Source: an uncultured Chloroflexota bacterium (GTDB lineage Bacteria; Chloroflexota; Anaerolineae; Aggregatilineales; Phototrophicaceae). Taken from it: 11,696 nt of DNA. A program made the position numbers and the translations under genes. Location: assembly GCA_937942935.1 (NCBI GenBank), contig CALDGT010001151.1, forward strand, positions 1 through 11,696, in the 5' to 3' direction. Positions within the stretch are counted from its first letter, which is position 1. Every line of letters begins with the position of its first letter. Positions 1-6,323 of this stretch are shown here, one piece after another. The notes under the pieces were generated by a model that ran no database searches, had not been told where the DNA came from, and was given only the letters and a program-made list of their open reading frames with translations.

Positions 1-1
1 T

Positions 2-688
2 TGGCTACGCGGAAAAGATGTGGTCGCAGAGACCTTAGAACGCTTGTTAAGCACACCACTCGGACTAAAAGCATTGTTTAACTCTGGCGCGATTGAAGAT
101 TTATTTCGCACCATGCTCCCATCCCCCGATTTTAGAGATACCGAAATTGACTTATATGTTACCGCCACCGCGCTTGATTCGAGAGTACGGGCAGTATTCA
201 ATAGCGTCTATGATTTTGAGTGTCATGAAGATGCCTTTATGACCGATGTGCCTATCCATAGGGCAGTACGTGCCTCTACTGCCGTCCCCGGATTATTTGA
301 CCCTGTGAAGATAAAGGGACAATATTGGATAGATGGAGAGGTCAAGCGGACATTATCGGCAGATGTTGGAGTTAGCCTTGCCGATAAAATTATCATTTCG
401 CATACCTATCAGCCTTTATGGTTAGAAAATGGCGCGAGTGTTGCCGATATGGGGGCGACCAATATTTTACGCCAATCATTTGTGACCATTGTGCATGAAC
501 GGATAAACCGTTGGCGTGAGCGATTTGAAGAAAAGAATCGGTATAAAGAGATTATTTGGGTGCATCCAGACCCCGATGATGTCGAATTTTTTCTTGCGCC
601 AGAATTCTCTTTTTCTTATGATACACAAAAACGCCTCATTCGGAGTGGAGAACTTGCGGCACTAAAAGTTTTGGGTCATACTAAATAA
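2..688 (+). CDS. Patatin-like phospholipase, C-terminal part (5' end outside window)
   Basis: The reading frame is open to the left edge (first codons read WLRGKD before the internal GTG at 20), so this is the C-terminal part of a longer protein. The segment ASTAVPGLFDPV followed about 10 residues later by YWIDGEVKR matches the second catalytic block of patatin-like serine acyl hydrolases. There the Asp of a DG[G/A] motif completes a Ser-Asp dyad. Here the motif is DGE, a small deviation. The nucleophile elbow GxSxG and the oxyanion loop should lie upstream of the window and cannot be checked. Family members hydrolyse acyl esters of phospholipids or neutral lipids. No signal peptide can be judged. 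The stop is 43 nt before the ATG of the acyltransferase gene, with no terminator between, so the two are probably co-transcribed; this suggests lipid turnover paired with lipid synthesis. The family call is fairly safe; the substrate is unknown. Confidence 0.75.
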   Translation, partial: WLRGKDVVAETLERLLSTPLGLKALFNSGAIEDLFRTMLPSPDFRDTEIDLYVTATALDSRVRAVFNSVYDFECHEDAFMTDVPIHRAVRASTAVPGLFDPVKIKGQYWIDGEVKRTLSADVGVSLADKIIISHTYQPLWLENGASVADMGATNILRQSFVTIVHERINRWRERFEEKNRYKEIIWVHPDPDDVEFFLAPEFSFSYDTQKRLIRSGELAALKVLGHTK

Positions 689-718
689 TTACCACAGCAC
701 AACCAAAAATGAGTTGAT

Positions 719-726
719 AGGGAGAG
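719..726 (+). promoter_or_regulatory. Ribosome binding site deciding the WS/DGAT start
   Basis: AGGGAGAG lies 5 nt before the ATG at 732. An in-frame TTG at 714 would give six extra residues, but it lies upstream of this site and has no Shine-Dalgarno sequence of its own, so ATG 732 is preferred. Confidence 0.7.
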
Positions 727-731
727 ACGAC

Positions 732-2735
732 ATGGCGGTAAAAAATGAGCGCATATTAGGTCCCGTAGATAGTGCCTTCTATTATGTCGAAAGCCAAAGA
801 ACACCGATGAATATTGGCTCGGTATGTATTTTTGAAGGCATTATGCCTTTTGATGAGTTGGTTAAGTTAGTAGATTCGCGGATTCACCGCGCACCGATTT
901 ATCAGCAAAAAATTGTCCAAGCGCCCATGAGCTTAGGACAACCTAAATGGATGTTTGACCCCGATTTTTATGTCGGCAATCATATTTTTCGGTTGCGACT
1001 TGAATCACCGGGTAATGATGAACAATTGCGCCAATTGGCAGGGCGTTTGGTCTCTAGTCCATTGAACAAAGATAAGCCCCTATGGGAAATGCACGTCATT
1101 GAAGGGTTATCAGATAACCGTACTGCTATTTTTTTTAAGGTGCATCACTGTATGGTAGATGGTTTGGCGGCAGTGGAATTATTAACACTCCTCTTTGACC
1201 TGACCCCAGATATGCCCGAAGTTGAACCAAAACCATTATACGATGCACCACCTATCCCCGAAAAAACAAAATTAATTGTTGATTCTATCATTCAAGATAT
1301 CCCACAAGGATTTAAGGTTTTACGAAAAGTTGGTAGTGAACTCTCTTTCATCGGGTCAATTTTGGCAGATAAAGAAAAGCGCCGTAAAACATTTATTGGT
1401 ATGGCAAATTTATTAAACGACAATTTGCGCCCCATTCGCAGATTGCCCATTAATGGCAAAAATAGTGGGCGACAAATGTTGGCATGGACAGAATTTTCAT
1501 TGGCAGAAATTCGCGCCATCAAATCGGGGCGCACCGCTTCGGTGAATGATGTCATGCTCACCATTTTATCCACGGCGATTATGTATTATCTGCAAGAGTT
1601 GGGGACAGATTTCGAGGCGCAAAACTTTTTGCGTGTGTTAGTGCCTGTCAGTATGCGGATGGAAGAAGAAAAGGAAGATTTTGGCAATCGTATTTCGGTG
1701 ATTACTGTAGATATTCCCTTTAGTGTCAAAAATCCGCTAGAACGGCTTGATGCAGTGGCGGCTTATAGCAAAGCTATGAAAGAATCATCGCTCTCTGTTG
1801 GGTTAGACCTTGTTTTAACCCTACCTGCTTTATTGCCATCCATCACACAACCCTTGGTTTGGTCAACCGCGCCAATTGCATTCTCTGTGATTGCCCATAC
1901 ATGGTGTACCAATGTTTCTGGTCCACAAATTCCTGTTTATTTGCTTGGTCGAGAACTCAAACATAGTTACGGCTTCTTTCCACTGAATCCATCATTTGGG
2001 ATGGCGTGCGTGATTATGAGTTATAACCAACGCATTAGCATGAATTTGGTGGCAGATGCGGGTATCATCCCCGATATTCGGGATATTCGCAAGCAATTAG
2101 ACCGCGCATTTTTAGAATTGCGAAGCGCCGCAAAAGTGCAACCGATTGAACCGATTATTATTGAACGGACACCCAAAAACCCGCCTACTGAGCCTGTGGT
2201 GAATAGCCCACAAGTTTTATCTGGATTGGTTATTGATACTAAAGAAAATAGTAATGGCACATCTCATCATGAGCCAGAAATGATTGAAGCGCCAAACACC
2301 CCGCAACGGTTAACCTTGTTCTCTGACCCATGGGCAAAAGCCTATATGCAGGTGTTGAATAATAGCAAAGCCTATCATGATGCGTCTACAGGATGGACTG
2401 CGGGTGCGCTGGCGATGGTGATGAAAGCCTCGCTTGCCAATGGATTTCCAAAAGATGTCGCCGTCATTTTAGATTTGCATAAAGGCGAATGTCGAAATGC
2501 GCGGGCATTAACCATAGACGAAGCCATGCACGAAGCGAGTTATGTCATCGAAGGCAATTATGGCAGTTGGATGAAAGTATTAAGTGGGCAAGCACAACCG
2601 CTTGGGATGATTATGCGTGGGCAATTGCGACTGAAAAAGGGGAGTTTGCCCGGTTTATTACCCTATACCAAGTCTGCCCAAGAATTAATTAAATGCGCCC
2701 AAAAAATTGATGAATTAGAAATATCTGCACGGTAA
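732..2735 (+). CDS. Wax ester synthase/diacylglycerol acyltransferase fused to SCP2-like domain
   Basis: With the ATG at 732 the protein has 667 residues. Residues 1-465 are a bacterial WS/DGAT, which joins acyl-CoA to a fatty alcohol or diacylglycerol to make wax ester or triacylglycerol. Visible marks are the N-terminal LGPVDSAFYYVE, PLWEMHVIEGL (116-126), the active-site HHxxxDG as HHCMVDG (138-144), NDVML (272-276), RVLVPVSMR (301-309) and TNVSGP (393-398, the usual SNVPGP block). Family members normally end near 450-500 residues. Here a Pro-rich linker (about 470-525) leads to roughly 135 more residues (about 530-660). That part has the pattern of an SCP2 sterol-carrier domain: GWTAGALAMVMKASLANG, then VAVILDLHKGEC, and a final MIMRGQLRLKKG strand-loop. 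SCP2 domains bind lipids or acyl-CoA in a hydrophobic tunnel, so the fusion may feed substrate or release product (inference). The gene follows a patatin-like lipase gene, probably in one operon. No signal peptide; cytosolic or membrane-surface location is expected. Confidence 0.9.
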   Translation: MAVKNERILGPVDSAFYYVESQRTPMNIGSVCIFEGIMPFDELVKLVDSRIHRAPIYQQKIVQAPMSLGQPKWMFDPDFYVGNHIFRLRLESPGNDEQLRQLAGRLVSSPLNKDKPLWEMHVIEGLSDNRTAIFFKVHHCMVDGLAAVELLTLLFDLTPDMPEVEPKPLYDAPPIPEKTKLIVDSIIQDIPQGFKVLRKVGSELSFIGSILADKEKRRKTFIGMANLLNDNLRPIRRLPINGKNSGRQMLAWTEFSLAEIRAIKSGRTASVNDVMLTILSTAIMYYLQELGTDFEAQNFLRVLVPVSMRMEEEKEDFGNRISVITVDIPFSVKNPLERLDAVAAYSKAMKESSLSVGLDLVLTLPALLPSITQPLVWSTAPIAFSVIAHTWCTNVSGPQIPVYLLGRELKHSYGFFPLNPSFGMACVIMSYNQRISMNLVADAGIIPDIRDIRKQLDRAFLELRSAAKVQPIEPIIIERTPKNPPTEPVVNSPQVLSGLVIDTKENSNGTSHHEPEMIEAPNTPQRLTLFSDPWAKAYMQVLNNSKAYHDASTGWTAGALAMVMKASLANGFPKDVAVILDLHKGECRNARALTIDEAMHEASYVIEGNYGSWMKVLSGQAQPLGMIMRGQLRLKKGSLPGLLPYTKSAQELIKCAQKIDELEISAR

Positions 2736-2767
2736 TATTGAACCTTTTTAATCGGAGTGATGGCTTG

Positions 2768-2805
2768 GTAGGGGCATGAGTATTCATGCCCTTATGCTTG
2801 CCTAC
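2768..2805. repeat. Palindromic intergenic repeat (GGGCATGA / TCATGCCC hairpin)
   Basis: A perfect 8-bp inverted repeat, GGGCATGA (2772-2779) and TCATGCCC (2784-2791), has a GTAT loop and sits between the acyltransferase and GNAT genes. An outer pair GTAGG (2768-2772) and CCTAC (2801-2805) could frame it. No T-run follows, so it is a poor intrinsic terminator. The GTAGGGGC...GCCC...CTAC layout resembles dispersed palindromic repeats found in many bacterial genomes. Only one copy is present in the window, so repeat-family status is an inference. It could also act as an mRNA-stabilising hairpin. Confidence 0.5.
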
Positions 2806-2828
2806 GATAATAGATAGAGGAGTTTTTT

Positions 2829-3374
2829 ATGCAAGAATATCCAAAAACGATGTCTATTTCTGGAGATGAATATTCTTTTCGATTCATGACCAATAAAGAC
2901 CGCGATGTGCTTTTGGGGATGGTTAAAAGAATTACAGATGCTGATTTATGGTTTTTACGCCACGACATCACCCAAAATGATGCCATTGATGATTGGATTC
3001 GGGATATTGACCATAAACGTGCCGTTACCGTGATTGTAGAAGATGATGGCAAACCAGTTGCTTTTGGCATTTTGTATTATAACCAAGTGTTCTGGAATCG
3101 GCATTTAGCAGAGATGCGTGTGTTGGTCGCCTCGTCTCATCGAAATCGTGGGCTTGGGACAAAAATCGCCCGCGAATTAACCATGCTGGCTAAAGATATG
3201 GGGCTAGAAAAGGTGTTGGTTTATATGGAAGCCAACGACAAAGCCGCCCGCCGTATGGTGGAAGATTTGGGCTTTAAGCCAGAAGCAATTTTGTCGGATT
3301 GGGTAAAGACGCGCGATGACCGTCACCGTGATTTGCTCATCATGTCTACGGATTTAGGCGAAGTTGGTCATTAA
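2829..3374 (+). CDS. GNAT-family N-acetyltransferase
   Basis: This 181-residue protein has the single-domain GNAT length and fold signals. The central AEMRVLVASSHRNRGLGTKIARELTMLAKDMG contains the acetyl-CoA pyrophosphate-binding loop R-x-x-G-x-G as RNRGLG (105-110). It is followed by KVLVYMEANDKAARRMVEDLGFKPEA (128-153), the usual motif B region in which an Asn and the LGF turn precede the last strands. GNAT enzymes move an acetyl group from acetyl-CoA to an amine of a small molecule or protein; the substrate cannot be read from sequence. The start is supported by GAGGAG (2817-2822), 6 nt before the ATG. The gene stands 93 nt after the acyltransferase gene, across a palindrome, and is closed by a strong terminator. 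It may be read through from the lipid operon or have its own weak promoter (a GATAAT at 2806-2811 lacks a good -35). Cytosolic; no membrane segment. Confidence 0.85.
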   Translation: MQEYPKTMSISGDEYSFRFMTNKDRDVLLGMVKRITDADLWFLRHDITQNDAIDDWIRDIDHKRAVTVIVEDDGKPVAFGILYYNQVFWNRHLAEMRVLVASSHRNRGLGTKIARELTMLAKDMGLEKVLVYMEANDKAARRMVEDLGFKPEAILSDWVKTRDDRHRDLLIMSTDLGEVGH

Positions 3375-3388
3375 TTTGCTACATTTTT

Positions 3389-3422
3389 CTGGGTGAATAT
3401 CATATTATTCACCCAGTTTTTT
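3389..3422 (+). terminator. Rho-independent terminator after the GNAT gene
   Basis: A perfect 11-bp stem, CTGGGTGAATA (3389-3399) with TATTCACCCAG (3406-3416), has a 6-nt loop and is followed at once by six T (3417-3422). It starts 14 nt after the GNAT stop. Confidence 0.9.
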
Positions 3423-3523
3423 CTCCTCATTTCCCTCTAATCTAATTCTCATTTAATTTCTGAAACTTTGCTACCCTGCTTGCGTATATAACTATACAAC
3501 AATCATTCGTATGTCATGTGATG

Positions 3524-3531
3524 AAGGAGAG
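3524..3531 (+). promoter_or_regulatory. Ribosome binding site deciding the phasin-like start
   Basis: AAGGAGAG lies 7 nt before the ATG at 3539. In-frame GTG (3518) and ATG (3521) codons lie upstream of this site, with no Shine-Dalgarno of their own, so the start at 3539 is chosen. Confidence 0.75.
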
Positions 3532-3538
3532 AATTATC

Positions 3539-3976
3539 ATGGCAGAAGCAACCGCAAAGAAAACAGCAAAGAAAGTCGTCGCCAAAGTGGAAGAAAAAGT
3601 TGAAGAAGTCGTAGAAGCTACCGACAAGAATGTTTTTGAAACTTTCTTTGACCATCAACGCACCGCCGCCAATGAATTTGGCAAGATGCTCGAAGAACTC
3701 ATCCCCACAGCTATCAGAGAACATGGTCAAAATGCCGTGAAGGAAATGCTCGAAGGCTATCGTAAATTGTTCAATGGTGCGATTGACAATGTAGTGGATG
3801 TGATTGAAAAAGTTCGCACCAACAGCAATGTTGAAAATGTGACCGAAAATGTGAAAAAAGCGGCTGAACCCCTCACCAACACCCTTGAAAATGTGGTGGA
3901 AAATGTGAAGAAAGCCGTCAAGATTGAAGTCACTACCAACGGCAAAGAAGAACCCAAAGACGAAAAAGCCGAGTAG
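3539..3976 (+). CDS. Small helical phasin-like protein (putative inclusion-surface protein)
   Basis: This 145-residue protein is highly charged, has a single His-rich spot and no Cys, and is predicted from composition to be almost fully alpha-helical. Residues 1-28 are a Lys/Ala/Glu/Val tract (TAKKTAKKVVAKVEEKVEEVVE). Residues 31-93 form an amphipathic core (NVFETFFDHQRTAANEFGKMLEELIPTAI and on). Residues 98-127 contain two copies of an 18-residue-spaced motif, VENVTENVKKA and LENVVENVKKA. The tail is acidic and Lys-rich. The mix of an Ala/Lys tract, an FDHQRTAANEF-type helix and coiled-coil segments resembles phasins, which coat polyester or lipid granules. No strong family signature is visible, so this rests on composition and on the nearby lipid acyltransferase. 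Alternatives are a histone-H1-like or other nucleoid protein (AKK tract) or a stress-type helical protein. It is a single-gene unit lying between two terminators. Confident as a gene, moderate for the role. Confidence 0.6.
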   Translation: MAEATAKKTAKKVVAKVEEKVEEVVEATDKNVFETFFDHQRTAANEFGKMLEELIPTAIREHGQNAVKEMLEGYRKLFNGAIDNVVDVIEKVRTNSNVENVTENVKKAAEPLTNTLENVVENVKKAVKIEVTTNGKEEPKDEKAE

Positions 3977-4011
3977 TCTGCCAACATCAGATTAATCCTT
4001 TTATCCTTATG

Positions 4012-4045
4012 CAAAACCGAGTCGGATTCGACTCGGTTTTGTTTT
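4012..4045 (+). terminator. Rho-independent terminator after the phasin-like gene
   Basis: A perfect 13-bp stem, CAAAACCGAGTCG (4012-4024) with CGACTCGGTTTTG (4029-4041), has a GATT loop and is followed by TTTT. The arms carry A-rich and T-rich ends, so it may work in both directions. Its strength suggests a highly expressed gene upstream. Confidence 0.9.
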
Positions 4046-4072
4046 ACAGTTTATTTACGTTCTTGATAAATT

Positions 4073-4101
4073 TTGATAAAGAATTTGGTGTTCACTAAAA
4101 G
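4073..4101 (+). promoter_or_regulatory. Possible weak promoter for the secreted esterase
   Basis: TTGATA (4073-4078), a 17-bp spacer and TAAAAG (4096-4101) lie between the terminator at 4012-4045 and the esterase gene. The -10 matches only 4 of 6 consensus bases, but the gene needs its own promoter because of the terminator upstream. Confidence 0.25.
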
Positions 4102-4131
4102 TATCGGCTCAATAATTAAAAGAGGAAGACT

Positions 4132-5079
4132 ATGCGTTTTTGGCTCATATTTACTTGCTTTGCATGGGTGCTGATGGCATCTCCCGTATCGGCACAAGAT
4201 GAGATTCTATTTGAAGAATACACCCTGATTTATGATGGTGTTGAACGAATTTACTTGGTGTATGTACCACCACAATATGATGGAATCACCCCATTACCGC
4301 TTGTTTTTGTGCTTCATGGTGGGGGCGGGAATCCGTATATGTATGATGAAATGACTGGATTTGGTCAAAAAGCACACGATGAAGGGTTTATTTTGGTGTA
4401 TCCCGCAGGCACAGGTGAACTTCAACGACAATTGCTCACATGGAATTCTGGATATTGTTGTGCCTATGCCTATGAAAATAACATAGATGATGTCGGATTC
4501 TTTCGGGAATTGGTCGCATCGCTCACGAGTCAATACATGATAGACCCTGCCCGAATTTATGCGGCGGGTCATTCTAATGGTGGGATGATGGCGTATCGGC
4601 TTGGCGCAGAGATGTCTGATGTATTTGCGGCAGTGGGAATTATGGCAGGGTCAATTGGTGGGTATCCAACCCCAACCAGCGATGAATTATATACCATCCC
4701 GCAACCTCAAAATCCGGTTTCTGTCATTCATATTCATGGTATGGAAGATGAGCAAGTGCGGTATGAAGGGGGTGTGAATAAACTCATTAGCCCATCTAGG
4801 CGAAATGATTTATCAGTTGCCGATGCGATGGCATTTTGGGTGGGGGTGAATCAATGCGACCCTGTTCCCATCACCGAAAAACTTGATGATGATATGGTGA
4901 TTGTAGACACTTATTCATGTGATGCTACAGGCACAGGGATAAAACTGATTTCAATTGTAGATGGTGGTCATTCATGGGCGGGTGGTTTTGTAGAGAGACA
5001 GCGTGCCGATACACCCAGCCAACGGGTTTCTGCTACAGATGAAATATGGGCATTTTTTGAATCTCATCCCAAACTTTAA
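4132..5079 (+). CDS. Secreted esterase, PHB depolymerase/feruloyl esterase-like (LpqC type)
   Basis: This 315-residue alpha/beta hydrolase begins with a Sec signal peptide (hydrophobic run, then ASPVSA-QD, cleavage after about residue 21). The oxyanion loop is HGGGG (62-66). The nucleophile elbow is GHSNGG with Ser148. The acid is most likely Asp206 in IHGMEDEQVRYEGG, and the base is His280 in DGGHSWAGG. The order and spacing fit the COG3509/LpqC type of short-chain polyhydroxyalkanoate depolymerases and feruloyl or acetyl-xylan esterases. These cleave ester bonds in polyesters or plant polysaccharide side chains outside the cell. Cys109, Cys110, Cys242 and Cys263 may form disulfides. No carbohydrate- or PHA-binding domain is attached. 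The start is supported by GAGGA (4122-4126), 5 nt before the ATG. It is an independent unit after a strong terminator. The fold and catalysis are clear; the substrate (polyester versus aromatic ester) is not. Confidence 0.88.
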   Translation: MRFWLIFTCFAWVLMASPVSAQDEILFEEYTLIYDGVERIYLVYVPPQYDGITPLPLVFVLHGGGGNPYMYDEMTGFGQKAHDEGFILVYPAGTGELQRQLLTWNSGYCCAYAYENNIDDVGFFRELVASLTSQYMIDPARIYAAGHSNGGMMAYRLGAEMSDVFAAVGIMAGSIGGYPTPTSDELYTIPQPQNPVSVIHIHGMEDEQVRYEGGVNKLISPSRRNDLSVADAMAFWVGVNQCDPVPITEKLDDDMVIVDTYSCDATGTGIKLISIVDGGHSWAGGFVERQRADTPSQRVSATDEIWAFFESHPKL

Positions 5080-5091
5080 CCATCCAATCGT

Positions 5092-5119
5092 TTGACATTG
5101 GCATGAGGGATATTATAAT
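5092..5119 (+). promoter_or_regulatory. Near-consensus sigma-70 promoter of the protease gene
   Basis: The -35 TTGACA (5092-5097) and -10 TATAAT (5114-5119) both match consensus fully, with a 16-bp spacer. The expected transcription start, about 7 nt after the -10, is at 5126-5127, which is the A of the ATG chosen for the protease. The mRNA would therefore be leaderless. Confidence 0.8.
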
Positions 5120-5131
5120 TATCCTCATGCC
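5100..5131. promoter_or_regulatory. Operator-like inverted repeat over the protease promoter
   Basis: Perfect 9-bp arms GGCATGAGG (5100-5108) and CCTCATGCC (5123-5131) enclose 14 nt that hold the TATAAT box and a small palindrome ATAATTAT. The arms lie in the spacer and across the start site, where a dimeric repressor would block RNA polymerase. No dedicated regulator gene is adjacent. Confidence 0.55.
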
Positions 5132-6323
5132 AACATTACCAGAGTCGCGCAAAACAAATACATCTATCCAAAAAAAGACACATTCCAGTGATAGAAATTC
5201 ACGTTATCCCCTCATTCTTGTTATATTGATGGCATTTGGCATGATAGGTATTGCGCTTTGGAATGCTATCCCAAAACCACCCGCCCCAATTCCTACTGCA
5301 ACTGTTCCTGCCACCATCACATCCTTGCCCACATCATCTGGTGTGGCGGGCGCGACTGCCGTCCCTTATGAAGCCCTCACACAATCATTAGCCCATTCTT
5401 TGGTGTGGATAGAATCTATCCCGCGCACCAGCTTTGCCCCAGAACATGGCACAGGGGTCATTTTATCGTCAGATGGGCTGGTCTTGACCAATGCCCACGT
5501 AATTTCGTATGGTGATGTCTCTGGGGAGATTAGCGCATCACAAGTGATTGGCACGCGCCTTGTTCAACGGCGTGTAGATGTGCTTGGTATTGCTCCTTGT
5601 GAAGACTTAGCCTTGCTCGATATTTCTGGCGATGATTACATCCCAATTGCGATGAATCCCATACCCGATATTGGCTTGGGGACAGAAATTTTTATTTTGG
5701 GGTATGGTCAAAGCACACTCTCTAGTAATGTCTCCATCGGGTTTGCTCGTGGAGAAATTAGCCGAACATTGGTGACATTTTCGCCATATCAGGCATTAAT
5801 CGAACACACTGCCGAATTATTGCCGAGTGATAGCGGTAGCCCATTATTTAATCGGATGGGAGAGATGATTGGGGTGAATACCCTCATGGATGTGCAGGGT
5901 AGGGGAAGGCGTGCTTCGTATGCTATTTCGCAAGAACGGATTCAATTGGCGCTTGGCTATTTGCGGACACAACAATCACCAACGCCAAATTATGATTTGG
6001 CTATAGAAGATATTGTTGTGCATCGGCTCACCGATTATTTTGACCGCCATTGTTATACCATGTCCCTAAATGCAGATGTCCCATTGGTTGTGAGTGTTAC
6101 CCCACAAGAGACACAATTATTTCACCCCATTTTAGCCATTTATACCCCACAAAATAAATTGCTATATGAACCTGTTTTGCTCACAGCCGATAAATCTTAT
6201 ACACAAATTATGACCATACCGACTGATGGAAATTATACGGTGGTGGTCGGACGCACATCCACAACCACCACAGGCGCAGATAAGTTAGGCGACTATCGCC
6301 TAACTATTCGCCAAGAAAATTAA
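5127..6323 (+). CDS. Membrane-anchored trypsin-like serine protease with PPC-like C-terminal domain
   Basis: With the ATG at 5127 the protein has 398 residues. An ATG at 5103 would add eight, but it lies upstream of the expected transcription start. Residues 1-27 are polar and basic, and residues 28-47 (PLILVILMAFGMIGIALWNA) form one membrane segment or uncleaved anchor. A Pro/Thr/Ala-rich linker runs to about 78. The protease domain (about 85-285) shows a chymotrypsin-like/DegP-like triad: His124 in LTNAHV, Asp160 in EDLALLDI and Ser236 in PSDSGSPLFN (GDSGGP in most relatives). After it come GEMIGVNTL and an ASYAIS segment typical of trypsin-like peptidase barrels. Residues about 300-398 are beta-rich and end in GDYRLTIRQEN, as in bacterial pre-peptidase C-terminal (PPC) domains. 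No PDZ domain is present, unlike DegP/HtrA. The active part is expected outside the membrane; a role in envelope quality control or regulated cleavage is inference. The stop overlaps that of the convergent lipoprotein gene by 4 nt. Confidence 0.85.
   Translation: MPTLPESRKTNTSIQKKTHSSDRNSRYPLILVILMAFGMIGIALWNAIPKPPAPIPTATVPATITSLPTSSGVAGATAVPYEALTQSLAHSLVWIESIPRTSFAPEHGTGVILSSDGLVLTNAHVISYGDVSGEISASQVIGTRLVQRRVDVLGIAPCEDLALLDISGDDYIPIAMNPIPDIGLGTEIFILGYGQSTLSSNVSIGFARGEISRTLVTFSPYQALIEHTAELLPSDSGSPLFNRMGEMIGVNTLMDVQGRGRRASYAISQERIQLALGYLRTQQSPTPNYDLAIEDIVVHRLTDYFDRHCYTMSLNADVPLVVSVTPQETQLFHPILAIYTPQNKLLYEPVLLTADKSYTQIMTIPTDGNYTVVVGRTSTTTTGADKLGDYRLTIRQEN

Noticed and set aside
2772..2791. Hairpin after the WS/DGAT gene as a rho-independent terminator
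   Set aside because: No T-run follows the second arm, in contrast to the two clear terminators in this window, so it is listed as a palindromic repeat.
5103..5126. Upstream ATG at 5103 as the start of the protease
   Set aside because: It lies between the -35 and -10 elements of a near-consensus promoter and has no ribosome site, so it would be upstream of the transcription start.
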